Positions 1-11,881 of a DNA stretch of 64,000 bases are shown here, one piece after another (the first letter of the stretch is position 1; each line of letters starts with the position of its first letter). This DNA is from Riptortus pedestris (taxonomy: Eukaryota; Arthropoda; Insecta; Hemiptera; Alydidae): positions 103,366,001 through 103,430,000 of the forward strand of contig CM032228.1 of NCBI GenBank assembly GCA_019009955.1, read 5' to 3'. The position numbers were made by a program, and so were the translations under genes. A model generated the notes under the pieces. That model was not told where the DNA came from, did not search any database, and saw only the letters and a program-made list of their open reading frames with translations.

Positions 1-234
1 AGTCAGTATGTCTTAGAAAGCCAAATTTCTTCACCCCTGCCCTTGTTATTTGCTTGGCGCTTATAATATTCCCAAGAGTTTTCCCTCTCTGGATGCTTGC
101 AGTGTGGCGTGTGTATACTGGAGATGTCTAGCGCTTCAATTCGGGGCATTTTTTTTTTATGCCCATTGACTTTACTAAGATGAAAAAAAAAAGGCAATCA
201 AATTTATATTGTTTATATAAGTACATTTTATATC

Positions 235-236
<2 letters not shown>

Positions 237-276
<40 letters not shown>
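237..276. repeat. (TA)n microsatellite
   Basis: Pure TA dinucleotide run. Other (TA)n runs not inside a listed element: 11,820-11,878, 16,179-16,224, 39,070-39,094, 46,914-46,934 and 47,299-47,342. Confidence 0.95.
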
Positions 277-282
<6 letters not shown>

Positions 283-396
283 AATTCCGTGTTTACCAAC
301 GTACAAAACAGCCTCCAAATTATATTTCCATTTTCCTGTTTTCTGAAAAGTTAAGTCCGTCAGGTGGGTGTTGAATAAACTATGCAGATTCCTCAA

Positions 397-1086
397 GTCT
401 CAAATTACATGCTGATGTTGTAATATCACATTCTATTATCTATTTCTCCGGTAGTAAGAAACCTATATAATCTGTAATAGAAATTTCAGCCTGGCTTTAG
501 ATATTTAGTGGTACAATTGTCTCTAGAGCATAGAATGTTCATTCACGGTGCAACATGACAAATTTATGTTCATGTAGCATTGTAAAGGCACCAGGACTAA
601 CATGCAGGTGCAGCACAACTTTAACCGCATTTCCTTCCTTCTTCTGCCAACCTTTCCCACCTACCATCTCCCAACTTCCCAGCTACTCGCCACGATAAGG
701 TCTGTTCCAAGGTCCATATTATTTTCCTTTGACAGTTTCCACAATTCATCAGTTGCTCTCAGGTTCTCTTTCAATATTCGAAGTGCTCCATTCATAATTG
801 CTCTTCTTTTCATCGGGCGCTTCTTTTTATATAGTCGGCTCTGAAGTTATCCTAGTGCCGGTGTCGCTGGGAAAGGGACTTTCTTCTCTTAAACTACTCT
901 TCGAGAAATCTACTCCTTATCTCTACTCTTCTTTCTTTGAGGTCTACTCCTATTACCTGAAGAATGTACCTTTCATTCCGTATTTATTGCCTGCCTTAAT
1001 GTCCGGCACTGGGAAATCAACCTGAGTCCGGCAACTCGAAATGTTGCTGTGTATCAATTAAATACACCAGCATAAATACGCGCGCG

Positions 1087-1141
<55 letters not shown>

Positions 1142-1924
1142 GATGATTTGCTGGCTATTATAGCTATAATTAATCGGCAAATCATAATAAAAAGTTTATC
1201 ATTCTCTCATTTATAAAATAATATACGGTTGTTTCATTCGATAATGAAGTTAATATTTTTTTTTTATATTTACATAAATTTAGTGTTTTCTGAGTAAAAG
1301 ATTTTTAGATAAAGCATGCTGTTAATAAAGATGCTAATTTTGAATTTCACAATTTGAGGAATTAACAGATAACAAATAGGATTTTTTTTTAAAAAAAGGG
1401 AGCAATGACTTACCCGGAGATCCGAACGCTGACAACAATCAGTGACTTGCAAATAGGGCATTGCTTAATCTACTGCATAGTTAACTATCGATGCTAATAA
1501 TTCAACACCACATTATGCATTATCGATACTAATCAATTAATGTTCATAATTAATTCTGATACTGGTTCTGAAGTTATTTAGCAGACATACGTTAGAGGAA
1601 AACACGACCTTAGAGGAAATTGTACTTCAACAAATATTCACCAGTGCTAGGCTAGGCGATGAAAATGAAATCCGATCAATTTTATATATACTTTAACCTC
1701 CATAAGCACATTTTTTTTTTATTCTGAAATTGTGAATTATTTTTCATTCCACGAGGAATTGAATAGATTTCTTTAGAGACAGATTCATTTCACACTTAAA
1801 CGACTGAACCGTAATATATGAAACTTTGCTACGTGCATTACCCATAATTGAACTGTGACTTATAGACTGTAATATATATTATGTGGGACGAACTAAAATG
1901 GAGGTGTGGGGATGACCTGTAATT
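397..1924. other. no gene seen
   Basis: AT-rich unique-looking sequence with a possible Helentron 5' end remnant just before it (about 345-385) and the (CA)n at 1,085. The 80- and 75-codon ORFs at 602-1025 have no recognisable domain or exon signals. Confidence 0.5.
1085..1140. repeat. (CA)n microsatellite
   Basis: Pure CA run of about 55 bp. A (CA)n-(TA)n compound also occurs at 16,152-16,224. Confidence 0.95.
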
Positions 1925-2326
1925 AAAAAGTCCGGGGCTGCATAAACTAAGCCAATTTCCCATGTGCAGGTATAAAACGCTTGTGATTTCACCTCACCAC
2001 ATATTCTGTATTTATATGTAAAAACCAGTGAGTAGAAGGAGAGTTGGTTCACCTAAGGTAGAAAAGAAGAAAGTACTAAATAACTCGCTCAATATTTGAG
2101 TTGTTTGAGAGAAAACTGTAGAACACCAATTGTAGAGCAACGATAGTTTAATAAGCTTGGTTCTAAAACATTTTATGATCCGAATTATAGTAATGGAGAT
2201 AGTTTGAATTTTCTAATCCCCCCCCCCTCTAACCCCTATTTCAGGCCGACTTACTAATAATAAAATATACTGATAACGAACTAATTTAATCTTTAGTGTT
2301 GATTAAATATGGGAAATCTGCTAAAA
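1925..2326 (+). mobile_element. Helentron/DINE-like repeat, divergent copy
   Basis: Starts AAAAAGTCCGGGGCTGC and ends GGGAAATCTGCTAAAA, the family's two ends. The interior is a diverged version of the family body and the (TA)n core is missing. Confidence 0.6.
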
Positions 2327-2886
2327 TGATTGGGTTCGTTATTAAACTAGGTGCTAAAACCATGGACCAAAGTAGCCTGCAACTTAAAGATACCAGTATA
2401 AACCTAATAAATAAAAATTTATAAATGCTTATTCCCACCCTGGTATAAAAAGTCCGTGACGCAGGGGCTGCATAAACTAAGCAGATTTCCCACGTGATGT
2501 TTTACAATAGAGAAATTTCACGAGAGCCGAGCAGTTAAGGAAACAGACGAACAAGCTTTTGGCGGGAAAGTCACTCGTCCGTTAGCCACCCAGATTTAAT
2601 AAAAATGCAACTATCTCGGTTAATATTCAAGATAGAGAATAAATGTATAGAACAATATTTATAGTAAATTTAATTTCCAATAATATTGATTCTATACAAT
2701 TTTTCGATCCGACGTATAGTAACGGGGATATTTCGAATTTTCGAAAATCATCCCCACTAAACCCCCCCCCTCCCACTAGTCCGATTTCAACCGTTAACGA
2801 ACTTGATCTTTCTTTTTACATGAAACGACTAAATATCGAGTTTGGTAACGATCAAACAAAAATTGCGACCGCTAGAGCGGTAACAG

Positions 2887-2979
<93 letters not shown>

Positions 2980-3705
2980 TATACAGTTTTGAACGGACCT
3001 CATTTTCGTCATCTACTAGGAAGGATCGATGGACATTTGAAGAAAAATTTCGAAAATTCCGTCATGAGTACAACCTCAATAGCTGATTTCTCTTAAGGGA
3101 AATCTGCTAAAATGAATGGGTTCGTTATTAAACTAGGTGCTAAAACCATGGGCCAAAGTAGTCCGCAACTTAAAGATACCAGTATAAACCTAATAAATAA
3201 AATCTTTATAAATGCTTATTCCCATCCTGGTATAAATAAATAGACAGCAGAAATCCGGTTCAATCGGTTGTAGCAAAAAAGTCCGTCACGCAGGGGCTGC
3301 GTAAACTAAGCAGATTTCCAACGTGAAGTTTTACAAAAGAGAAATTTCACGAGAGCCGCGAGTTAAGGAAACGACCAAACTAGCTTTTGGTGGGGAAGCC
3401 CAGTTAGCCGCCCAGTTTTAATAAAAATGCAAATATCTCGGTTAATATTCAAGATAGAGAATAAATGTATAGAACAATATTTATAGTAAATTCAATTTGC
3501 AATAAGATTGATTCTGTGCTATTTTTCAATCCGACGTACAGTAACGGAGATATTTCGAATTTTCGAAAATCCTTCCCTCTAAACCCCCCCTTCCACTGGT
3601 CCGATTTCAGCCGTTAACGAACTTGATCTTTTTTTTACATAAAACGACTAAATATCGAGTTTGGTAACGATCAAACAAAAATTGCGACCGCTAGAGCGGT
3701 AACAG

Positions 3706-3740
<35 letters not shown>
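2311..3740 (+). repeat. tandem duplication of a Helentron-like copy plus flank (period ~786 bp)
   Basis: GGGAAATCTGCTAAAATGAT, a unique ~130-bp spacer (GGGTTCGTTATTAAACTAGG, AGATACCAGTATAAACC) and the next repeat copy occur at 2311 and again at 3097. The shared spacer shows one segment was duplicated rather than two independent insertions. Confidence 0.75.
2449..3112 (+). mobile_element. Helentron/DINE-like repeat, full copy with (TA)n-(GATA)n core
   Basis: The 5' end AAAGTCCGTGACGCAGGGGC forms a hairpin (ACGCAG/CTGCGT in good copies) and is followed by AGCAGATTTCCC. The body contains CGATCCGACGTATAGTAACG and TTGCGACCGCTAGAGCGGT. A (TA)n then (GATA)n core spans 2889-2979. The 3' part, from CAGTTTTGAACGGACC, ends GCTGATTTCTCTTAAGGGAAATCTGCTAAAA. 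The inverted 12-mer near both ends and the terminal palindrome fit non-autonomous Helentron (DINE-1-like) architecture. No protein is encoded. Confidence 0.65.
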
Positions 3741-3741
<1 letters not shown>

Positions 3742-4183
3742 TAGCGGACCCGGCAGACGTTGTCCTGCATGATATATCAAGCGATTAGGATATTAAATTT
3801 AATAATATTATGTTTAAAAATAAAGCTACTTTTAATAACACAAACACCATTTGTTATGTGCACGTTTACCTAAAAACAAATAGAGTAAAATATCACAAAA
3901 CTCGGTACGCAAAAAGAAAAGGAAAATGAGAGAAGGAAAAAAAGACGTTTTAGTTCTATGATTATCTGGTAGAATGCGCACTACACGTCTTTATAAAACA
4001 AATAGTTGTAGACAAATAATTGAAATAAATCAAAACCCTCAACAATAATAATGCAAATACATAAATATAAATAAAGAAAAGAAAATAATTGCGAAATTTC
4101 AAATCAGAATAAAATAAATCTCGATAATAAATAACAATGTCTGAAAGTGAAAACCTCTCGCTTCTCCAAGCAGCTTTATTTAG

Positions 4184-6004
4184 ATGACATATCTAAAGGA
4201 CCATACATTAGATATCCGAAGACCCCCAGGACTCAAACCACCTCCCCCCCATGTTCTTCAGCTAATCAGGCAGAGGAACACCATTAAAAATTCCTGGTAT
4301 CGCACCAGGAACCCCGCCCTACGTCCCGTCCTTAACAACCTCACCGCCCAGATCCGCTCCCTTATGAGCCAGTGGAAGACGGCGGAGTGGCACGAAACCC
4401 TCAGACAGACACACGGTGACCACCGCAAGCTCTGGCGGTTGGTGAAGACCAGAGTAACCAAAAGGCGATCTGTTCTTCTCCAAGTCGACAGAGGTGTGAT
4501 GAGTCCCACAGACCAGGCCGAGATGCTAGCGGCACATATGACCGCTGTAGATCGGTCAAGGTACCGTCGGACTGAGGAGGCGCCTGGGACGGAGAGCGGT
4601 GATAATTTCATGTTCTCCTCCCCCAGACAGCTCTCTGCCATCCTGCGCCGGACCAAGGGAGGAAAGTCCCCTGGGATGGACGGGGTGCAGTACGTGTTAC
4701 TCCGTCAGCTTCCACGTAAGGCTCTGTCCTATCTTAACCATCTCCTAAACTCCTGTCTCCGTCTCCGTCACTTCCCCTCCATATGGAAACATGCAATTGT
4801 TGTCCCACTCCTAAAACCCGCCAGAAATGGCACCTCTCCCGACCACTACCGTCCTATCAGCCTCCTCCCACACATCTCCAAGATACTGGAACGTATAATC
4901 CTCCGGTATCTTGTGGATTTCTGTGAGGAGAAATCCCTCATTCCCCACGAGCAGTCCGGTTTCCGTCCTCAACACAGCTGCCTCCATCCCTTAGCCCGTA
5001 TATATGCTAACACTGCCAACAACCTCCGCAGGAACGTCGTCACAGCGATGATTTCCATAGACTGCACTCAGGCCTTTGATTCTGTCGACCGTGCCGAACT
5101 CCTTAACACCCTCAATGGGCATGGCTGCCCCAGCCAACTCCTAGCCATGCTCAGTTCCTTCCTCAACGGCCGAACTTTCCAAGTGAGAGTCGGCGAATCC
5201 CTTTCCTCATCCCGTCCTCTCCGAGTAGGGGTACCTCAGGGTTCCCCGCTCTCTCCTACCCTCTTCACGGCATACACCGCAAAGGTAGTGAGTCGACAGT
5301 TTCCAAGCACTGAGGTGGCTGCATACGCGGACGATGTAGCCATTGTTAGCACATCCCTCAACCCATCCCGCGCACTCTCCCTGGCAGAATCCGCATGCCA
5401 AGCCATAGCTGATGACCTTCGCTCCATTAACATCCATGTAAACCCTGGGAAGACAGATGCCCTATTGTTCACATATCATAAACATTCCCCTGTCCCCGAC
5501 ACCTTCAGACTAGACGACAATGACATTCCCGTGTCCCGCTCCATAACTTACCTAGGTATCAACCTCGACAACCACTTGACATTCTCAACTCACGTACGCA
5601 AACGGACAAACTACCTACGGAACAAATTCACCTCCCTCAACCACCTTCTCCTCTCCCCAGTCCTAAGCCTCCGCCTCAAATTGCTGATCCTTAAAGGCGT
5701 CATTCAACCCGCTCTCCTTTATGGCTCCCCCATCCTTCGATACCTCACCAAAAACTCCCTTGACACCCTCCAGAAATTCCAAAACGGAATAGTCCGTAAA
5801 ATAGTCCGCCACGCGTCCTTACAAAGAGCCAAGAACTACATAATCCATGATACCCTCTCCCTTGAACCCATTTCCCACACCATATCCCGCAGGCATATAA
5901 CATTTTTTGACTCATTACATTATATTGATAACCCCCTATACCGTTCCCTAACCCCTCCTCAACAGCCGGTGAGATGGCAACAGGTTGGTCTCGATGAGCC
6001 CTAG
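4184..6004 (+). CDS. Jockey-clade LINE reverse transcriptase (5' truncated ORF2)
   Basis: The open frame gives 606 codons, but the first ten or so are flanking DNA and the ATG is not the element's own start. Reverse-transcriptase blocks appear in order: KGGKSPGMDGV (~160), YRPISLLPHISKILERII (~230), SGFRPQHS (~265), MISIDCTQAFDSV with a catalytic Asp near 293, GVPQGSPLSP near 349, YADD at 381-384, then NPGKTDALLF and YLGINLD. The C-terminal part (LLYGSPILRYLTKNSLDTLQ onward) is typical of the Jockey group. It copies the element's RNA at a nicked target. There are no stops or frameshifts, so the insertion is recent, but without the endonuclease it cannot be autonomous. Confidence 0.9.
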   Translation: MTYLKDHTLDIRRPPGLKPPPPHVLQLIRQRNTIKNSWYRTRNPALRPVLNNLTAQIRSLMSQWKTAEWHETLRQTHGDHRKLWRLVKTRVTKRRSVLLQVDRGVMSPTDQAEMLAAHMTAVDRSRYRRTEEAPGTESGDNFMFSSPRQLSAILRRTKGGKSPGMDGVQYVLLRQLPRKALSYLNHLLNSCLRLRHFPSIWKHAIVVPLLKPARNGTSPDHYRPISLLPHISKILERIILRYLVDFCEEKSLIPHEQSGFRPQHSCLHPLARIYANTANNLRRNVVTAMISIDCTQAFDSVDRAELLNTLNGHGCPSQLLAMLSSFLNGRTFQVRVGESLSSSRPLRVGVPQGSPLSPTLFTAYTAKVVSRQFPSTEVAAYADDVAIVSTSLNPSRALSLAESACQAIADDLRSINIHVNPGKTDALLFTYHKHSPVPDTFRLDDNDIPVSRSITYLGINLDNHLTFSTHVRKRTNYLRNKFTSLNHLLLSPVLSLRLKLLILKGVIQPALLYGSPILRYLTKNSLDTLQKFQNGIVRKIVRHASLQRAKNYIIHDTLSLEPISHTISRRHITFFDSLHYIDNPLYRSLTPPQQPVRWQQVGLDEP

Positions 6005-6731
6005 TCGATCTCACCCGCTGCTGACACCCACCCCCCCCCCATAGTGCCCGAGGTCCGGACTATAAATTACAAACAGGGCTAATCCCCCCATGTACCACCC
6101 TATAATATAGCCCTGTAGTTTTAGTTTAGGTTTTAGGTTTTAGGTTATTTTAGTTTTGTAAGTTTAGTTTAGTTTAGGCTAGGAGATATTTTGGGCGCCC
6201 CTTACCCCCTTTAACATTTCACAACGGCTTCTTAGGTTAATTTACTGGCTGTAGCGGCCATCTTTCTTCTTTCTCTTCTTATCTCCTCTCCTTGTATCCC
6301 TTTCCTTCTTATTTCGTTTTCCTCCTATCCTTTACAACCTACCCGGTATCGCCAGCTACCGGGTCACCCACCTTTTATTAGTTCCATTACACCCACTACC
6401 AATTACCACCCCCCTTCAAATGGAACTACAGTTCAGTATAAGGGTAACTATCCTTTCTTACCCCCGGTGGGTCACACCACCTTATTACCATCATTACTAG
6501 ACGAGCTGGATCTCAGATAAAAAAAACAAAAAAAAAAAAAACATTAGATATCCAGCTACCGGGTCACCTACCCTTATCGAGTTCCATTTCACCCCTACAA
6601 CATTACCACCTCCCTTATAATGGAACGTAAGTTCAGCAGAAGGGGAACTATCCATTCTCACCCCCGGTAGGTCGCACTACCTTATCACCAACCATCAATG
6701 AATGCTGGGTCTCAGATAAAAAAACAAAAAA
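4215..6731 (+). mobile_element. 5'-truncated Jockey-type LINE with target-site duplication
   Basis: A non-LTR retrotransposon containing a long reverse-transcriptase reading frame followed by a 3' untranslated region ending in A-rich tails. ACATTAGATA at 4205-4214 recurs at 6732-6741, a 10-bp target-site duplication, so the element starts at about 4215. The upstream endonuclease domain is missing, as expected for 5' truncation. Its GC-rich, C-heavy codon use stands out from the AT-rich surroundings. It sits inside a CTAGCTAAGG-type repeat, which itself splits a Helentron-like copy. Confidence 0.85.
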
Positions 6732-6741
6732 ACATTAGATA
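6351..6741 (+). repeat. tandem 3'-tail units of the Jockey LINE with internal target-site copy
   Basis: Two related ~190-bp units, both starting CCAGCTACCGGGTCACC and ending CAGATAAAAAAACA..ACATTAGATA, lie head to tail. ACATTAGATA therefore appears three times: before the LINE, between the two tails and after the second. The region from 6005 to 6350 is the rest of the 3' untranslated sequence. Confidence 0.8.
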
Positions 6742-7590
6742 CACATATTAACATTTCGTAAAATTTCCAATAACCTCGCCCTTCGCCCTTCGACCAGAGA
6801 CCTGCTCCATCTGCCTGGCCGATCTGCGGCGCTAAACCACCGGGGCGTCACCCAAACGCGTATTTAAAAATTCATTCAAATCGATCAAGCCGTCTAGGAG
6901 GAGTTCAGTGACATACACACGTACGTTAGAATTATATATATAATGATAGAGTTGTATTAGCCTGTTAATGCTCTATGGGTCGCAATTTGTGCTTGATCCG
7001 TTACTGTAAGTCGGATCGAAATTTTGTGTACAACCAATCTTTACGCGATTTAAATGATCTATAAACGTTGTAATGTACATATTTTCGCTGTCTTCAATAT
7101 TAACCGAGATATGGGCGTTTTTAGATTTCGGCCTTCAGACAACCCCCACTCCCGTTCGAACCTAAAAAATTTAGTATAGCTTATAACCATGGAAAAACTA
7201 ATGCTAATTCACATAGCGAGTTTTGTTCAGTTCGGTTCAATAGTTGGTGCCCAATAAAATTTTTGGGACCGCTTTACTTTTTCAGTGTATATCTCGTTTA
7301 TACTTTGTTATACGACGAAAGTGAATATGACAAAAGTTACTCCAAATACCAACATAAACAACTCTTATCCTGTGCATATTTGCCGAAAAACCAATAGGAA
7401 ACGAAATACGGCTATTTTTAAATTCAGGCCTCCCTCACGACCCCCACTCCTGCCGTCTGCCGGACCGATCTGCGGCGCTAAACCATCCGGGCCGTCACCC
7501 GAACGCGTATTTAAAAATTCAATCAAATCGGTCCATCCGTCTAGGAGGAGTTCAGTGACATACACACGTACGCTAGAATTATATATATAA

Positions 7591-7650
<60 letters not shown>

Positions 7651-8169
7651 TTTTGAACGGACCTCATTTTCGTCATCTACTAGGTAGGATTGATGGACAT
7701 TTGAAGAAAAATTTCGAAAATTCCGTCATGAGTACAACCTCAATAGCTGATTACCCTTAAGGGAAATCTGCTAAAAAGTGAGAGTGAAATAATTTTAATG
7801 TATTGCCGTTCTATTTAATCTCTTCTTTTCATGAATGTCATATATAACACACGTGTAATGCATATTAACTACTCGCTGCAGTTACTAATTAACATATTGA
7901 CATCTGTTTATTTTTTTGTTTTTTTGAAGGACGGTTTATAAATTGAGTTAATATGTGCTTTACTAGAAATGGCTAGAAAAGAGATTGTGACTAGGAATTA
8001 CATATTCCTTTTGTCATAGATAAAAGTCGCCAGACATAAATTTCCATGATGAGATTCCTCATGAGTCACTTATCTATTGAGATTTCATCTACACTAAAAG
8101 AGAAAAAATCACTGTTGTTGAAAGTCTTATGTGAGAGAACTGGTTATAATGTATCAGTTTAAAATATGA

Positions 8170-10850
8170 AAGTGAATCATTTATCGTAGTTGTTATATAT
8201 TGGAGACCTGGAAAAAAGGATATGACAGATACATTGAACTCATCTCCGATAGGCTCTATGATGTTTATTAAAAGTATAATAACCTAAAAATAGTTTTTGG
8301 AGGGGACTGGAATGGGAGATTTGGATTCCTAAACCTATTAAATGACAATATTTTTGATCAAACCGATGTACTAGTTGAAGCAATGAAAAATGTTGATATG
8401 ATTACCAGCAATGGAATATCTCCGAGTGATTTCGCAGCAAAATTTACTTTTTGTGGGGAAAACAGATTTAGTATTTACGATTCTCTGTGGCTATCAACTG
8501 TTACCAGTGATCGCCTTAATAATTACGAGGTAATACAAACTCCTGCATATCCCGACCACAATTTATGTATTATATCTTTCTAGGGGAAATGCACTAATAA
8601 ACTCCATTTAGGAAATAAATTAACCATAAATCGCAGTGCTGAGTACCTTGAAATGTTCAAAATAGTCTTACATACTTTAGACATAAATTTCAATTATAAC
8701 GTAACTGAAGATTTTAGTAAAAGTTTCACTTATCTAATAAAGGAAACTTCCATACTTAAAGTTTACTCATCAAAACAGATTCCAATCAAACCTTGGTTTG
8801 ATCAAAAATGTATTTTAGCAAAACAAATAACTCAACTCTGCACGCAGGAGATGTAAAGATCCATTTAAAGATGAATGAACTAATGATTTCCTGCTTTCCA
8901 AGAAATTTTATAAACCATTAATTACAAAGTCAAAGGAGCAGTGCTTTTCGAAATTAAGAAGAGTTAGCTTAAGCAATTCAAAGGATTCTCCCGAATTTCG
9001 CCAGCATTAAAAAAATTTAAATTTAAGTCATTCCCAGAAAATCAAATCAACATTACTCATTGGGAGAAATTCTAAATGTACCTCAAAAAATGATTGATAA
9101 CATGAATTATTTTCATTATTATGACCCAGAACTAGATGAAGAAATCATTTTTTAAAAATAATAGACAGCCTAAAAAAAGAAAAAAAAACAATAAATCTCC
9201 GGGCTTAGATTTGGTTCCCAACGAATGTTATAAATTAATGAATGAAAGTTTGACTAATCCCTTTGTACACATATTTAATAAAGTTTGGACTGAAGAGAAG
9301 ATACCATTATATTGGACAAAAATGAGAATGAGGCTTATCCATAAAAAAGGAGACAAAAAAGGCCCATACAATTGCACAGCCATCGCCTTTCTCAACTCAA
9401 TTCTAAAGCTTTTCACTTCCATCATTAGTCGAAGACTGCTTACATAGGCTGAAAAGAGGAAAATTCTCCCGGACGAGCAAATGTGTTTCCGAAATGGAGG
9501 AAAAGGACTTAGGGATAGCATATTTTGTTTGTCGGCAGCTGTAAATATAGCACTCAGATGAAGAGGAGAAAACTATTTACAACCTTACTATACAGGCTAG
9601 GAATTGGTGGAAAAATTCTAAGAGTGATTAAATCGAGTATTCTTGAAGAAGAGTAAGTAATTACAGGAAGGTGTTCTACAAGGGGAAAACTTACCCCCCC
9701 CCTTCTATTCTTGCTATATATGTCCGGTATAGTCCAATTTTTCGAAGAGAATGTGAAAGATGGTATTCAGGTAAGTACCATAAAAAAATTAATTTTATTG
9801 ATGTATATTGATGACCTAGTCATACTGTCTATATCATGGCCTGATACACAACGTAAATTAAATATATTAAAGAAATTCAGTGATGGAGTGTTACTCTCAG
9901 TGAACTCACAGAAAACAATTATTTTCCCATTTCACAAAGGAGGCCGCATTCCAGTTCAAAGATTCATTTACTTATTTGGGGGTACCTTTCTCATCCTCAG
10001 GAATATTCTGTCAAGCCAGTACTCACTTCTTGGCAAAAGGTTGCTCTGTCAATGCTGTTATCTTACGCATACTTCATAAAAGCATAGCTGTAACCTGGGC
10101 AACCAAATGTATGATATTTGATTCACTTAGTGAAAGTGTACTCTTGTATACATCTGAAATATGGGGTTCTGCTTATTCGGATGTGATTGAGAAAGCTCAA
10201 ATTAACTTCTTTAAATGTCTCATGTGTCTTCCTAAAACAATCCCATTGTTTATATTAGAATAGAATTAAACCGTGCACACACCCTGAATGAACTAGAAGA
10301 TAACCCGGAACGCATAGGAGAAAACTTAATAAAATTAGCACAGAAATACTACAAAAGAACAGAAAACACTACAGAAAAAATAAAGAATTATTTAGAGGCT
10401 TTCTAAAACCATTTAATTTAAATTGAATCGTTAAGTCAATGCTTTCGGACTTTCGAAAAAGGATTCGAAAACATTTCAATTGGCTTCCAATACATTCAAG
10501 TCTAGCTTAAAAAGGACTTTAAGAAGAAGAAGAACACCTGAAATCACAGGTCTCATGATAAACTACAAGCAGAAACAATACATTTGTACAAATAGAACGA
10601 ACAATAACCGAATGGCCGTCTAGCTACACGTGATACTAGAAGAGAAGTCCTTTACGACCTCAGGATAGGGCATTATACACTGACATGTGACTACATGAAG
10701 ATGAAAACAGCTAAACCAAGATGTGAAATATGGAAAGCTGATCTTACCATAAAACATATATACAGACTGACTGTAGATGAGTAAATTCTTTGATGTTATA
10801 CACGACATTACGGATCTAATGGATGAGCATTGTCGGTACATGTCAATAAT
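8170..10850 (+). pseudogene. degenerate LINE (endonuclease plus reverse transcriptase fragments)
   Basis: Pieces of one element appear in order across shifting frames. An endonuclease end (PAYPDHNLCIISF, ~8540-8580) is followed by reverse-transcriptase fragments NNKSPGLDLVPNECYKLMNE (~9190-9245), IPLYWTKMRMRLIHKKGD (~9300-9350) and LPDEQMCFRNGGKGL (~9470-9510). Then come LLMYIDDLVILS with its YIDD catalytic box (~9800) and SIAVTWATKCMIFDSLSESV / SEIWGSAYSDVIEKAQINFF (~10,080-10,210). Many stops and frameshifts show it is dead. The 3' part to about 10,850 has further ORF remnants. It is not the same family as the Jockey copy at 4215; it may be an I- or R1-like clade member. Confidence 0.7.
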
Positions 10851-11569
10851 TCTACAACATCCACAAAATATTTGAATATTTCTACGTTAATGAACATTTC
10901 TTAATAATTAAAGCTGTTATTTTTAATTAATTAATTAATACTTAAATTCGCGTAATTCGCTTTTAACACAAAATGAACCCTAAATAGAAGTCAAAAAGTT
11001 ATGTTGAATCAAGATTGAAAAAAAAATTAAGAACTTGTAGACATCACAAGATTGTATAAAAAGAATTTATTGATTCTGGGCAACAACAATCAGCATTGTC
11101 GTGTTTTAAATGAGTCAACGGTTTCTTTTTTTGGAAGGATTACATTGGGTTTGGAGAAGAGGGTAAGCTTTATTAAATTATTATTTTTGTTTGCTCGTTC
11201 TTAAAATTTGAAGAAATACTTTGTTACTTTTATACTATATATGTTCGTGTGTGTTTCCTTTCCCACATATTTCCACTAGCATTCTGTTTTTTTTTTATAT
11301 ATGCTGACTGTAAAAAAGATCTAAAGTTAGTTTCTTAGTAAAAAACTAACTAGAACATTTACTGTTCCTATATTTCTTTTTCTCTTTCAGTATTTTATTG
11401 TTTCAACTTTCCACGTAGTATATTTAAAATCCCATCTCCATTAATTTTCCAGTTAGAAGAAAATGCATGATAAAGCAGGTGTAGGATACTACTTTATTAA
11501 CAATATTGGTTTTATACAACTATTTGGCACCTACACCTCCTAGTTTTGTTCTAAATACATGTAAATAAT
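10851..11569. other. no gene seen
   Basis: AT-rich sequence after the dead LINE, with no repeat landmark or coding pattern recognised. The stretches 7,777-8,169 and 11,881-12,479 are similar. Confidence 0.5.
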
Positions 11570-11811
11570 AAATTAAAATATTTCGAGCGTTAAAACCCCT
11601 CCTACGATGTTAACCATTACATCAAGCTTAGTAACTTGTAGTAATAATACTAATAAATAAGATGTTTTTCATTATAAATTAGTCCCATCTCTAAACCTCC
11701 TTCATGATGGACCGATTAATGCCTTAAACTTAATGAACCTTTAAATATTAGCAAGTAATAATAGAATGAAAGTTACTGCTGCTAGAGCATTAACAGATAT
11801 TTTTAGTAAGC

Positions 11812-11880
<69 letters not shown>
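11570..11880 (+). mobile_element. Helentron-like body fragment with (TA)n core
   Basis: Diverged body (CATCTCTAAACCTCC, GACCGATTAATGCC, GCTGCTAGAGCATTAACAGA) running into a (TA)n tract at about 11,815-11,878. Confidence 0.45.

Positions 11881-11881
<1 letters not shown>

Larger units (their letters stand above)
3741..7581 (+). mobile_element. CTAGCGGACCCGG-type repeat, interrupted by a Jockey LINE
   Basis: Begins CTAGCGGACCCGGCAGACG after a TA run and ends GACATACACACGTACGCTAGAA followed by a TA run. Outside the LINE it shows two partial 3' segments (6,760-6,945 and 7,140-7,580) with GATCTGCGGCGCTAAACCA and TCTAGGAGGAGTTCAGTGAC. Between them (about 6,955-7,130) is a reversed piece of Helentron body. 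It is a relative of the CTAGCTAAGG family, and no coding sequence of its own was found. The class is uncertain; the tail resembles RTE-type 3' ends. Confidence 0.5.
3269..7776 (+). mobile_element. Helentron-like copy split at its (TA)n core by nested insertions
   Basis: The 5' half is 3269-3740 (GTCCGTCACGCAGGGG to (TA)n). The matching 3' half is about 7582-7776 ((TA)n, CAGTTTTGAACGGACC, ending AAGGGAAATCTGCTAAAA). The 3.8 kb between them is a CTAGCGGACC-type repeat that contains the Jockey LINE. The split falls exactly in the TA run. Confidence 0.7.

Noticed and set aside
602..1025. Two overlapping ORFs rich in Ser/Phe/Leu
   Set aside because: No domain, no splice signals and composition expected for T/C-rich noncoding DNA.
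4258..6014. Several - strand ORFs opposite the LINE reverse transcriptase
   Set aside because: Shadows of the GC-rich coding strand.
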